64,000 bases of DNA from Gloeotrichia echinulata CP02. Its GTDB lineage: Bacteria > Cyanobacteriota > Cyanobacteriia > Cyanobacteriales > Nostocaceae. The position numbers and the translations under genes are program-made. The notes beneath the pieces are model-generated. The model ran no database searches, was not told where the DNA came from, and worked only from the letters and a program-made list of their open reading frames with translations. The stretch covers positions 3,911,001 to 3,975,000 of the forward strand of contig CP051187.1 of the NCBI GenBank assembly GCA_038087035.1. Direction: 5' to 3'. Positions 9,550-19,700 of this stretch are shown here, piece by piece; positions within the stretch are counted from its first letter, which is position 1, and each line of letters opens with the position of its first letter.

Positions 9550-9646
9550 TTACAGCAATTTTCACTCATTTGAACCACAGATCTTCGTAGGGGCGCAAGG
9601 CCTTGCGCCCCTACCCTGTGGTCTATTTACCTGAAAATGGCTGTAA
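9550..9646. repeat. 97-bp MITE, TTACAGCAATTTTCA family, copy 1
   Basis: Terminal inverted repeats TTACAGCAATTTTCA and TGAAAATGGCTGTAA bound a central perfect palindrome (9587-9614, GTAGGGGCGCAAGG / CCTTGCGCCCCTAC). Relatives lie at 15314, 38665 and 63807. It sits directly behind the FMN reductase gene and could form a terminator-like hairpin. Confidence 0.8.
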
Positions 9647-10117
9647 ATTGTATATTTCGCGCCAAGGTTGTCAATAGTCCAGAGTCCAGAGTCAAAGACT
9701 AGCTTGGACTTTGGACTTTTTACTCAATACCGCCCGTTCGCCAGAATATTAAATCTATCTGCGTATCAGCTTAAACCATTTGACATACTCCCCAGCCTAA
9801 AGGCTTTTCTCCATCCCCTATGCCCCAATACAGGGATGTTAGGCTCGAATGATATACACTTACGGGAACATCCAAAATTTTTTCTTCTAATGACAATTTT
9901 ATTCGTGCCGTGCCCCTACGACAATTTTCCTTAACTGAACTGTATTGCCCTATGCCCTATCTCATATCTTGCACCACCGTCTTATTGCGAAAAATGTAGC
10001 CGGAAACCCTTATTTTTTCGTAGGGTGGGCACTGCCCACCCTACCCTTAATGAGAAGGTGCAAGATGTCAGCTATGCCCCATACCCTAAAACTCCACCCA
10101 CAAGGAGATGGAGTTTT
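9647..10117. other. Intergenic region, repeats only
   Basis: No supported gene in about 470 bp. Short TGCCCTA-like heptamer fragments (near 9820 and 9946) and the MITE at 9966 are present. A hairpin near 10090-10122 (ctccacccacaaggagatggag followed by a T run) could terminate transcription from the left. Confidence 0.55.
9966..10066. repeat. 101-bp MITE with ATCTTGCACC ends
   Basis: Terminal inverted repeats ATCTTGCACC and GGTGCAAGAT, with extended similarity inward (CTTATTG / TTAATGAG). They flank an internal palindrome GTAGGGTGGGCA-CTGCCCACCCTAC at about 10020-10044. The palindrome is of the same GTAG...CTAC type as in the other MITE families of this window. Confidence 0.7.
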
Positions 10118-11269
10118 TTACTTGTGAGAAATCCGGGGATAGATTTTTCTCCAGAATTTTAATAGTAATAAAGTACTAAATCCCAATAAACTTAACTGAT
10201 TAGTGGGTTCGGGAACAGAGGTAGATTTAAAATTGTCCACTAACAGTCCAGAATCAATATTGCTATCTCCCACATCTATAACTCCAACTCCTAAGGTGTA
10301 TGTTCCTGTAGTTGGTAACTTGAAGGAAAAAGTGCGAAAGCCAGTCTCTTTAAAAAATTCTGTCTGAGGGAATTCTAATGTAGCTTTAGTTACATCTGCT
10401 AGTTCTAATAATGAATTGACGGAGTTGTCTGAGGAAGTGATTGAAACAAAGGAGAAATCTGAAAAAATAACTGGCGGTAATACCTCATTGGTCAAAAAAT
10501 TCCAATCAAAACTCAAACTATCTCCAGCTTTTGCTGTGAATTTTTGTTGAATAGCGGAGCCTTTAGTAACTCCTCCTTTGCCAAAATTATTCAGAGATGT
10601 ATCTTTTAATACTAGTAATTTTTCTATAATTGGAGCATCAAATGTAGCACCACCAGTTGACAATAAAGCTTGCGAATTTCCCTGTGTTGGATTACTGCCA
10701 AATTTTTTGGTTTCAATAGTAGTAGATCCTAGTGTTGTCCATCCAGTAAAATTGCCACTTTCAAAACCACCGTTGACCAGTGTTGCATTAGTTGAACTAC
10801 TGGGAAAAGGAAATGTTTTTAATGATAATTTATATGAACCAGATTCAAAGTGATCTCCTCTAAGGTCAATGTCTCTTAAGCCAGAAACCGCAAAGTTCAG
10901 GCTACCACTAGTGGGAATTTCTCCGGTTAATATGGGTAGAACATTGTTATCAGATTGGTCATCGTTAATTGCGATGATCTTACCAAAATCATCCAACTGT
11001 CCTAGAAGTGGATCGAATGACTGTGAATTTACCTCTGCAGTAAATAAATTTCCAGTATCCAAATTTGAAAATTTGTAAAAATCAACTTTTTGATTCTCTA
11101 GTTGTCCCGCTACACTACTGATAGCAGATGACAGAATGTTTTTGGTGGGATAATCATTATTATCCTGATTATTTTTGCCTATTGCTCCTGCATAAACAGG
11201 TGAACTAATAGTAATAAAATAGAGAGAAATTGAATAGCTACTAATAGCTAGCGTAGGGAGTAATTTCAT
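10118..11269 (-). CDS. PEP-CTERM-sorted exported protein
   Basis: About 383 residues from the ATG at 11269. An in-frame GTG at 11314 exists, but the ATG puts a signal peptide (MKLLPTLAISSYSISLYF, cleavage near SSPVYAG) at the terminus. The middle is a beta-rich secreted region with NGGFESGNFTGWTTLGS, a carbohydrate-binding-like motif common in these proteins, and GNSQALLSTGG. The C-terminus has the sorting signal: SVPEP, then a hydrophobic stretch, then a basic end (KFWRKIYPRISHK). PEP-CTERM proteins are processed by an exosortase and go to the surface or exopolysaccharide; no exosortase gene lies in this window. It is a single-gene unit. Confidence 0.8.
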   Translation of the reverse strand: MKLLPTLAISSYSISLYFITISSPVYAGAIGKNNQDNNDYPTKNILSSAISSVAGQLENQKVDFYKFSNLDTGNLFTAEVNSQSFDPLLGQLDDFGKIIAINDDQSDNNVLPILTGEIPTSGSLNFAVSGLRDIDLRGDHFESGSYKLSLKTFPFPSSSTNATLVNGGFESGNFTGWTTLGSTTIETKKFGSNPTQGNSQALLSTGGATFDAPIIEKLLVLKDTSLNNFGKGGVTKGSAIQQKFTAKAGDSLSFDWNFLTNEVLPPVIFSDFSFVSITSSDNSVNSLLELADVTKATLEFPQTEFFKETGFRTFSFKLPTTGTYTLGVGVIDVGDSNIDSGLLVDNFKSTSVPEPTNQLSLLGFSTLLLLKFWRKIYPRISHK

Positions 11270-11519
11270 CAAACTTACCTGCAAACTAGATCCTGCTATA
11301 TATGAAATGTACACAGTGAAAACTGTTTTTGCTAGAACACTTATTCAGTATTCAAAAGTCTGGTTTTTAGTATTACTGAATCAGTATTCTAGAAGCTAGT
11401 ACAGTATGGCGTAAATAAACCACCCATTCCAAATAGCCAAAAAGTCTGCCCTATAAGCTGACTTTTGACTTTCGCCTTGCGGTATTAGGCTATTACCTGC
11501 TACATAAAAGCTGGACAAA

Positions 11520-11680
11520 TCCAGACATTACTTGACGTTTCAACGGGAGCATGGGAGCGGCTATCCCTTAACGTCCAGACACGGTTGAGCCAACCGTGCA
11601 TATTTTTCGAGATTTTTAGACGCATTTAAATCTCGATCTTCAGTATGCTGACATTTTTTACATTCGTAAACCCGCTCTGA
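11520..11680 (-). ncRNA. Probable TnpB guide RNA (reRNA/omega RNA) overlapping the tnpB 3' end
   Basis: In IS200/IS605-family elements the guide RNA is made from the end of tnpB and the element right end. Downstream of the tnpB stop the reverse strand reads GGATAGCCGCTCCCATGCTCCCG and then GTTGAAACGTCAAG, a right-end-like sequence. The guide would be the bases just beyond the element end (about 11505-11535). Boundaries are approximate and no structure calculation was made. Confidence 0.45.
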
Positions 11681-12667
11681 TAGACTAATTTCTTGAATTT
11701 CTCCACAATTTGCACAAGTTTTACTAGATGGGTAAAATCTATCTACAAATACGACAGTTCCACCATATCTAATTACTTTATATTCTATTTGTCTGCGGAA
11801 TTCATAAAAATTGGCATCGCTGACAGCACCGGCTAACTTATGATTTTTCAACATCCCCGAAGTATTCAAATCCTCCAAAGCAACAACTGCGTGGTTTTTG
11901 CAGATAAATGTAGTTGCTTTATGAGTCGCATCAATACGTATATTAGTAATACGTCGATGCAGTTTAGATATTCTCAATTTTTGTTTTTTATAACGATTAC
12001 TCCCCTTTATTTTCCTTGTAAGTTGACGTTGTAATCTTGTTAACTTCCTCCTGGCACTTTTTAAAGCTTTCGGATTAACAAAAATCACTCCTGTTGATAA
12101 GGTAGCTAAGGTTTTTATTCCTAAATCAACCCCAACATAATCATGTTCTTTAGGAGTGATGTCTGGTTCTATTTCATAAGAACAAGAAATGTACCAATCT
12201 GCCGCTGATTGAGATATAGTAACCTTTGTGGTTGTGGTATGAGGCAAAGATTCATAAGTTGAAACCCAGCCAATCGTTGGTAATTTAATGCGTTTACCAC
12301 CGATATTTATTGGTTTACCACCGGCATTAATTGTAAAACTCTCATTTCTCCCTTTTCTTTTAAACTTGGGATATTCTGCACGTTTAGAAAAGAAGTTCTT
12401 AAAAGCTTTTCCTAAATTATCAAAAGCAAATTCTGTGATTTTTTGACAAATGCCTGGTTCTTTAATCCATGTCAAAACTGGCTTGACTTGATTATTAAAT
12501 AACTTTTTCAAAATCAAGTGATTGGGTTGATATCCAGATTGATATAATGCTTGCCATGTGGCGAGTCCCCAATTGTATGTAAATCGCGATATGCCGGCAT
12601 GTTTTGACATCAGAATTTTCTGGTCAGCAGTCAATTTTAACTTGGTTTTGATAGAAGTCAGTAACAC
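11561..12667 (-). CDS. tnpB: RNA-guided nuclease TnpB (IS200/IS605 family), apparently intact
   Basis: A 368-residue TnpB, the usual length, from a GTG at 12667. The N-terminal wedge/REC-like region (FTYNWGLATWQALYQ) is followed by the RuvC nuclease. I see RuvC-I GVDLGIKTLATLS (Asp near 178), RuvC-II VVALEDLNTSGM (Glu near 263), the zinc ribbon CANCG...CKKC, and RuvC-III DRDLNASKNL. All three catalytic acids are present and no frameshift is seen. There is no tnpA partner, so this is a solitary TnpB element mobilised, if at all, in trans. It lies between the PEP-CTERM gene and the multicopper oxidase without an obvious broken host gene. Confidence 0.92.
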   Translation of the reverse strand: MLLTSIKTKLKLTADQKILMSKHAGISRFTYNWGLATWQALYQSGYQPNHLILKKLFNNQVKPVLTWIKEPGICQKITEFAFDNLGKAFKNFFSKRAEYPKFKRKGRNESFTINAGGKPINIGGKRIKLPTIGWVSTYESLPHTTTTKVTISQSAADWYISCSYEIEPDITPKEHDYVGVDLGIKTLATLSTGVIFVNPKALKSARRKLTRLQRQLTRKIKGSNRYKKQKLRISKLHRRITNIRIDATHKATTFICKNHAVVALEDLNTSGMLKNHKLAGAVSDANFYEFRRQIEYKVIRYGGTVVFVDRFYPSSKTCANCGEIQEISLSERVYECKKCQHTEDRDLNASKNLEKYARLAQPCLDVKG

Positions 12668-12859
12668 AAATTTAATTGTAAGGCAAGCTTTTCAAATCAT
12701 CACATAAATAGTGCAGGTGGGTCTAGAAGGTTTATGTAAATTTTCTTGAAACATGTGGTGACAGAAGCCCTGTGAGCGCGTAGGGTCTGCACCATACGCG
12801 AGCAAGGTTTTTGGTGCGGTTTGTCAATAAATGTCCGTGGAAATCCAGCAAATTCTTAA

Positions 12860-14599
12860 CTAGGCTATTACCTCATAAGGCAACATCATTTCATTGTCTT
12901 CATGTCCAAGCATATGACAGTGCCAGACATAGGTTCCAACAAAGGAATTGCCGAAGGGTAGGTTTTCTGCTGCTTGAGATCCAAACGGAACAATCAGACG
13001 AGTGACCTCATACGGGTTGACTAGTACTGTATCTTTCCATCCAGCCTCATTTGCCGCTGGCGGTCTTGCCGGGCCGATCGCAAACGGGGTAGGATCAGGT
13101 GGTGGATACCCACCTGGCACAGTAGAGCCACCTGTTGCATGATGTGATATGACTGTACGTAGACCTGTAGCATAGTATGCTTTCAGATACTTGGTTGGAT
13201 TAATCTTTTGTCGATTCAATATCTGGAATGGGACTAGATGCAAGTGCATTGGGTGGGCAACAGGCTGAAGATTGATGATGTTCCACTGCTCCACGGTGTC
13301 CACTTTCGGCCGCTCCATCAGTTCTGGGTTTTTGAGTGGCTCATCCCAGTAGAGATAGTTCAGCAACAACACAATCGGCCCAGCTGGTCCAGCAATCTCT
13401 ACCAGTGTCAGGAACCTTTGCCGTATCGGCTTAACAGCAATTGGTTTTATGGGTGGTTTATACAGTCGCAGTATATTAGGAACTGCCTTGGGGGCAGCAG
13501 CACCCGCATTGACTGTGAATTGCATAATTTCGGGCAATTCGGGATTAAATATGAATGAGTTAGCCCTACCAAATGGATATGGTGAAATGGCATCATTTTC
13601 TAAGACAATTTTGTCTCCCGGCAGACTTTTAGAGAAGTCAATCAACACATCAGCCCGTTCGCCAGGAGAGAGCAGCAGACGGGATAAATAGACGGGAGCG
13701 TTGAGCATACCCTGGTCAGTGCCGATTTGAATGATGGACTGCTTTGAGGACAGCTTGAGATTGTAAGTCCTTGCGCTTGAGCCATTAACAATTCGGAATC
13801 GGTATAGGGTACGGTCTACATTGAGATTCGGCCAAGCCTTACCATTTACAGTAGCAACATCAACAACATACTCCACTAACCAGGGTGGCTGCTTGGGGTG
13901 AGAGGTGGAGCCATCAGCGTTAAAAGAACGGTCTTGTATTACCAGGGGTATTTCATAGGGCGCTCCAGATGGCAGACCCAGTGGCCCATTGCCACCCACA
14001 GGATCGTCAATGTCTCTGATTAGGTATAACCCTGCAAGACCTGCTAAGACATTCAGACCTGTCATTCCCAATGCATGGTCGTGATACCACAGGGTCGCCG
14101 CTTCCTGATTGTTGTTGAAGTTGTACAGGTAAGTCTGTCCTGGCGTAAAGGTATCCTCTGGGTATCCGTCACTTTTTGCTTCGCTGTTGCTACCATGCAG
14201 GTGCAAGGATACTCGCGGGCTAGTTTTGTCAGACTCTAGGGTACCATGCAACCCCGTGTCAACTGCTTCTAAAAGGGGATGATTTCCCACAATATTGTTA
14301 AACACGTTAATGCTGACGGCTGTGCCTCTTGTAACTTCGATACTTGGTCCAAGTATAGAGAAACCACCATAAGCCAATGTGGGGCCTGCCCCTAAGTTGG
14401 TGTGGAATGAGTGTGAACTCTTTGCGATCGTCAAAGTGCTGGGTGGCGAAGCTGCAAATGGGATGGGTAGAGGTTCGGTAAACTTCGTTATCTCCCCAGC
14501 GAGGTTCGCATAAGTTCTATTTGCCTTAAGTAGGGCAGTAGCAAGGAATGCTGTTCCAGTGCCTGCACTTGCAAAGATAAACTGTCTTCTGGTTAACAT
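12860..14599 (-). CDS. Multicopper oxidase, Tat-exported
   Basis: A 579-residue three-domain multicopper oxidase of the CotA/bilirubin oxidase/phenoxazinone synthase kind. A twin-arginine signal (LTRRQFIFASAGTG) at residues 2-15 indicates folded export. All copper motifs are visible: HLHGSNSEAKSDG near 130, TLWYHDHALG near 165, HPMHLHLVPF near 450 and the type 1 site WHCHMLGHEDNEMM near 558. The methionine after HEDNE fits a normal axial ligand. These enzymes couple one-electron oxidation of phenolics, bilirubin or metals to O2 reduction. It is monocistronic, and about 1 kb of non-coding DNA lies upstream. Confidence 0.93.
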   Translation of the reverse strand: MLTRRQFIFASAGTGTAFLATALLKANRTYANLAGEITKFTEPLPIPFAASPPSTLTIAKSSHSFHTNLGAGPTLAYGGFSILGPSIEVTRGTAVSINVFNNIVGNHPLLEAVDTGLHGTLESDKTSPRVSLHLHGSNSEAKSDGYPEDTFTPGQTYLYNFNNNQEAATLWYHDHALGMTGLNVLAGLAGLYLIRDIDDPVGGNGPLGLPSGAPYEIPLVIQDRSFNADGSTSHPKQPPWLVEYVVDVATVNGKAWPNLNVDRTLYRFRIVNGSSARTYNLKLSSKQSIIQIGTDQGMLNAPVYLSRLLLSPGERADVLIDFSKSLPGDKIVLENDAISPYPFGRANSFIFNPELPEIMQFTVNAGAAAPKAVPNILRLYKPPIKPIAVKPIRQRFLTLVEIAGPAGPIVLLLNYLYWDEPLKNPELMERPKVDTVEQWNIINLQPVAHPMHLHLVPFQILNRQKINPTKYLKAYYATGLRTVISHHATGGSTVPGGYPPPDPTPFAIGPARPPAANEAGWKDTVLVNPYEVTRLIVPFGSQAAENLPFGNSFVGTYVWHCHMLGHEDNEMMLPYEVIA

Positions 14600-15313
14600 C
14601 GGTACTTTTGATATATGAGTTACATCTGATAGGCTTGACGCTTATCAGCAATCTTTTTGTGCGTTACCCCAACTTTCTTGGCAGATTTTTTACGATTGTT
14701 GCTACCTTTAGCTTTTCTATTAATTTGGCTTTGTCTTATTTTCAGAGTACGTTTAACTTTTTTAGATGCGGTTGCCCTGTTACAGAATAAGAAATGTTTT
14801 TAATTCACATCACGTTTGAATATAGTTTTCACTTTTCAGACATTTTTTACCATATAAGATATTGATTTTAGGGAAAAACTTAGTAGGGAATTTCACAAGT
14901 CCCTAGCAAATTTCTTTTGCATATGGACTCTGCTAGGCAACATCCAGCTGACAAAACAGATTCAGTAGTCCGAAAAATTTTCTTTCAAGCAGCTTACACT
15001 TGGTGGTCATCATGGAAAGCTCACATAATTTCGCCTGAAACCCTGATGATTTCGTAACTTTTCAAAAGTTTTGGATCTCCTGAACCGTATTGACCCATAA
15101 TCCTGTTAAGTTAGTCCTTAAGTTATCGATCTTCATTTCACAAAATCTTGTAAGGCTGCAAGACTGTCATTTGTCATTCGCGGTGTACACTAGGACGCAT
15201 GAAAATGGGCATGGGGCATCTGTGTTCTACATCGATATTGGATTGGTCGAAGTATTATTCAATACCTATTCTCTGGGCACATATATCTTCTGTCTTCGAG
15301 GTCAAGAGTCAAA

Positions 15314-15381
15314 AGATCTTCGTAGGGGCGCAAGGCCTTGCGCCCCAAAAGCGTGGTCTATTTACCTGAAAATGGCTGTAA
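15314..15381. repeat. TTACAGC-family MITE, left end lost (copy 2)
   Basis: Contains GATCTTCGTAGGGGCGCAAGG and the right end TGAAAATGGCTGTAA, matching the 9550 copy. The left terminal repeat is not present and the palindrome lacks its final CTAC. Confidence 0.7.
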
Positions 15382-15415
15382 GTCAATAAAAATGATAATT
15401 AAAAAAATCCGGTGA

Positions 15416-15452
15416 GGGAAAAAAGCCGCTAGCAGCTTTTTTCCCTTTTTTC
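15416..15452 (+). terminator. Rho-independent terminator-like hairpin
   Basis: A perfect 11-bp stem GGGAAAAAAGC / GCTTTTTTCCC with an 8-nt loop, followed by a run of T on the plus strand. No plus-strand gene is recognised upstream of it. Confidence 0.65.
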
Positions 15453-15668
15453 TGCTGATCACAAATTTTCTTCAAGAAGAATTTTTTTGAGTATCACAAT
15501 TTTTATTATTATGTATTTTTGTAAAGTTTTTAGAAGCAATTGCGTAAAACTATTAAGTTTACCTGAGTAATTTATACGGGTTATTTTAACCCTAAAATAA
15601 CAAGCCTAAGCAACTGTAATGGCTTTGTTTCATCCTATCTGTATGAACCACAACAGAGGAAACTAATC

Positions 15669-16715
15669 ATGCGTAATGACTTTGTAATTAATACTGAATT
15701 TGGCTCTATTGTGCCATTCGATCTAGCGGTAAAACGTAGCAACGGCAATAGAATGTCTCAACCTGTTTCTGTGGTAAGTGGCGATGCCTGCGGCGGGCTT
15801 CGCCATCGCACCGCATCAAAGATGAGTCATGCAGATAGGATAGCTCAAACCCAGAAGCTTTTAGATCGGGCGATCGCATATGCTTGGCATACAGTCAAGA
15901 CTGATCGCAGACCACCAAAGCTGACCCCTATACGTTGGGTATGGCGAATGGCAGGTGCTTACTATTCCAGCCGTCATACTACAGTACTCATGGAAGAAGC
16001 GGCTAGAGGCTTTGCTGCATCTGGTCGTCAGAATTTAGCAGAGTGGGCTGCACAAAAAGCCAAAGAAGAAGCTAGTCACGACCAACTGGCCCTGCTCGAT
16101 ATTCAATCAATGGGATATGACGCTGAGGCTGTCGTAAAAGTGCTGGTTCCATCTGCTGCAATGACTGTGGTAGATTACTTCACTCAAAGTAGAATGGCGA
16201 TCGATCCAATTAGTTGCGTTGGTCTTTCCTATGCAAGTGAACGCTTAGGAACATTTAAAGGGGAAGAGTACATTGAGAGTGTAGAAGCTTTGCTACCACC
16301 TGGTATTCATGCCACACGCTGGCTACGTATACATACTGGCGTTGGTGCAGAAGCAAAGCATGTAGAGGAGATAGTTGAGGTTGTTGCACAGCTTGCTCCC
16401 CAAGAGTATATCCGCGTAGTCAAAGCTTGTTATGAAACCGCCTTGTTACGCTTTACCCCACCCAAAGAGGGCTACATCTCAGACGAGGAACTTGAGAACG
16501 TAGTATCATATCTTGCCAATGAAACTATTTTTTCACGGAAATTTTCCTATCGAATTAATACTACAACTATTGAGGAGGATCTCACCAGTAGCTGTTTTGA
16601 AGCGGATTTCGATCTCTTGAAGTTTAATAACATCAAACTTGATGATTTGGAAAGTATCATGACTAATGAATTCGCGCAAGGATTGCCAAGCGATACCGAA
16701 TTTAGTGGTTGGTAG
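15669..16715 (+). CDS. Haem-oxygenase-like diiron protein (iron-containing redox enzyme family)
   Basis: A 348-residue helical protein; GAGGAAACTAATC precedes the ATG. The core at about 60-270 has metal-ligand-like motifs: LMEEAARGFA, KEEASHDQLALLD, YASERLGTFKGEE and HTGVGAEAKHVEEI. The spacing fits the HDO superfamily (PF14518-like) of diiron oxidases/oxygenases that modify amino acids or cleave C-C bonds; the substrate is unknown. Two oddities: residues about 37-50 come from an in-frame palindromic repeat (15781-15809), and the last 65 residues form an acidic, low-similarity tail (EEDLTSSCFEADFDLL) ending in FSGW. The 3' end overlaps the convergent STAND gene by 14 bp. Confidence 0.72.
   Translation: MRNDFVINTEFGSIVPFDLAVKRSNGNRMSQPVSVVSGDACGGLRHRTASKMSHADRIAQTQKLLDRAIAYAWHTVKTDRRPPKLTPIRWVWRMAGAYYSSRHTTVLMEEAARGFAASGRQNLAEWAAQKAKEEASHDQLALLDIQSMGYDAEAVVKVLVPSAAMTVVDYFTQSRMAIDPISCVGLSYASERLGTFKGEEYIESVEALLPPGIHATRWLRIHTGVGAEAKHVEEIVEVVAQLAPQEYIRVVKACYETALLRFTPPKEGYISDEELENVVSYLANETIFSRKFSYRINTTTIEEDLTSSCFEADFDLLKFNNIKLDDLESIMTNEFAQGLPSDTEFSGW
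15781..15809 (+). repeat. In-frame GC-rich palindromic repeat inside the diiron-protein gene
   Basis: GCGATGCCTGCGG...TTCGCCATCGC is a dispersed cyanobacterial repeat with complementary ends. Here it adds residues near SGDACGGLRHR to the disordered N-terminal region without breaking the frame. Confidence 0.6.
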
Positions 16716-19700
16716 ATTCATCTGCCCCCAGTAATGTCAATGTAGCAATAGTCGCTGTAGTTAAACCTGTAACTCCCATGATGTTCATGCGTTCATAAGG
16801 TTTCTCAGCTTTGAGAATTTTTAAGCACTCACCTGTTGCTATATTCCACAGCCGAATTGTTTCATCATCACCACTACTAGCTAGAATCTGATGATCGGGA
16901 CTAAATACAACAGACCAAACTCTGCCTGTATGTCCTTCCAAAGTCCTGAGACATTCACCTTTACTAAGATCCCACAACTTTACTGTGTTATCTTGACTGC
17001 AACTAGCTAGTATGTGGCTATTTGGACTAAAGGCAACTGACTTTAACCAACCTGTACCTGCCTGCAAAATTCTTTTGCATTCATCAGTGCCGACAAGCCA
17101 TAACTTGATTGTTCCATCATAACTGCTACTTGCGAGCAGTTTACCATCGGGACTAAAGGCAACGGACAAAACCCAATTCGTATGCCCCTCTAGGCTTCTT
17201 TCACATTCACCCGTGCTGACATTCCACAATTTAATTATCTCCTCTAAAGCCGCACTTGCCAGAGTTTTGCCGTCAGGACTAAAGACAACTGACCAGACTG
17301 CAGCACAATGTCCTTGGAATGTTTGCAAGACTTGACCACTACTTATATCCCATAACTTTACTGTTTGATCGTTACTGCTACTTGCCAGAGTTTTCCCATC
17401 GGGACTAAAGACAACCGACCAGACCACAGCACGATGTCTCTGGAATATTTGTAAGGCTTGACCCCCAGTAACATCCCATAACCTTACCGAAGAATCTTGA
17501 CTGCCACTTGCTAGCATTTGCCCATCTGGACTGAAAGCGACTGACTGGACTGCAGCACAATGTCCTGGGAACGTTTGCAAGACTTGATCTCCAGTGACAT
17601 CCCACAACCTTACCAAAGAGTCACGACTGCCACTTGCTAGCATTTGCCCATCTGGACTGAAAGCGACTGAGAGTACCTGATTAGTATATCCTTGGAACAT
17701 TTTCAGGCATTCACCAGTGTCAACATTCCATAGCCTCAACGTCTGATCTTCACTACCACTTACTAGAAAATCACCCTGTGAACTAAAGGCAACCGAAAAT
17801 ACTAAACCGGAATGTCCGTGGAAAGTTTTCAGGCACTCACCAGTATCAACATTCCATAGCTTCACCGTCTGGTCATGGTTACCACTAGCTAGGAGATCGC
17901 CCTGTGAACTAAAAGCGACTGAATAGACTTCACTAGAATGTCCGTGGAAAGTTTTCAAGCATTCACCAGTACTAATACTCCATAACCTCACCGTGTGGTC
18001 TTCACTACCACTCGCCACCATTTGCTCATCAGGACTGAGGGCAATTGACCGTATTCCATCATCATGTGCGTGGAAAGTTTTGAGGCATTCACTGGTGTTG
18101 ATATTCCACACCCTAATTGTATGGTCATCACTGCCACTTAGTAAGGTTTGCCCATTTTTACTGAAGGCAACAGAGCATACCCAACTTGTGTGTCCGTAAA
18201 AGGTTTTAAAGCATTCACCAGTGCAGATATTCCATAACTTGATTGTGTGGTCATCACTGCCACTTGCTAATACCTTACCATCAGGACTAAAGGCAACCGA
18301 CCAAACCTCAGTATTGTTATATTCCCGAAAAGTTTGGATGCATTGACCTGTACTGATATCCCACACTTTCACAGTAGAGTCAGCACTTCCGCTTGCAAGG
18401 ATTCTGTCATCAGGGCTAAAAGCAAGGGACACAACCCAGTTGGTATGACCTTTACAAGTAAAAATTTGTTGCCAATCGGAAACTTGATAAAAGCGAATGT
18501 CACCATTAGTATCACCCAAAGCCAAAAGCTTGCCATCAGCGCTAAAAGCCACCGACAGAACACCGCCAAAGGTTTCAGCAAAAACAGACCTATCAAAATT
18601 CGCATTTTGAAAATTTACATCGTGCAATTTCATGCAACGCAGGTCTACTTGCCAAATACTCAGAGAAGAGAAATCATGGCCAGTGAGGTCAGTCCCCAAA
18701 TGACAGAGCAAATTCAGGGCATTGCCAGCTGTATAACTTTGTTCTAGAGGTGATGTTTCTCGGAGATTTGCCAGAATTTGGGTTAGCTGATTTTCTAGGT
18801 TTTTTTTGCTTCTAAAAATACCCAGCAACCCATCTATAACTGATTGTACAATTAGGCGAATTTGAATATCCCTCACGTAGTCTTTCGCCGTTGCTTTCAT
18901 CAAAGCATGACACCTGAATAACTCAATATTCTGACTGGCAATTTCTTGACAAACTTGATCTATCAATCGCTGAGTCACATACTCCATGACTACAGGTTGT
19001 AGAGTGAATAGTCCTTCGCTTTTCTCGATGAGCGATCGCCTCACTAGAGATTCTAAAGACTCCAACAATCTTTGTGACGGAATTCGTGAGACAATATCCT
19101 CCCTTAGTTCTGATAGCGAAACTGGTTCACGATTGATGGCTAGCCAGTACATTGCATTCTTTTCTAAATTTGACAACCGCAAAAACTGCTCTTCTAAAAG
19201 CTCATGAATATCACCAAAAACAGTTGTTTCTTGTTGTAAAAATTTAGATATGTCACCACAAAATACATCTTGAATAGTGGTAGCAACCACCTTCAAAGCT
19301 AGGGGATTACCTGCATAACGCCCTACCAAATTGCTAGCTTCAGACTCAGCAGCACAGACTCCCTTGATTTTCAAAATTTCTTGCCCATCCGCCGCCTGCA
19401 AACCACCAAGAAGAAATGAACGTACAGATAATGTTTCTCCTTCTGATGCTGCTACTTCTTTAGGTTTTTCTCTACCTGTTAAAAGCAAGCAGCTTTGGTG
19501 AGTTACTTCTCCTACTCGTCTGAGCAAATCCCCATATTGCTCATATCCTTCGCGGTAAAGTCCGGCTCGACTACCACTTTGCAGAATTGACTCTATATTA
19601 TCTAATATCAGCAGACTTCGATAGTGGCGCAGATAATCAATCAGTCGGGATATTCTTTCGCCTACATCTTCTGGTAAAGAAGCTTCTGTTTCTTGCTCAT

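Larger units (their letters stand above)
14600..15668. other. Long non-coding interval
   Basis: More than 1 kb between two divergently transcribed genes with only short, unconvincing frames. It holds the promoter side of the multicopper oxidase, a MITE relic (15314-15381), a strong terminator hairpin (15416-15452) and an AT-rich leader for the gene at 15669. A degraded gene may once have lain between 14650 and 15300, but I recognise nothing in it. Confidence 0.5.

Noticed and set aside
14608..15389. Short plus-strand frames in the 14.6-15.4 kb gap
   Set aside because: Composition is low-complexity or overlaps a MITE relic; no RBS, no recognisable motif.
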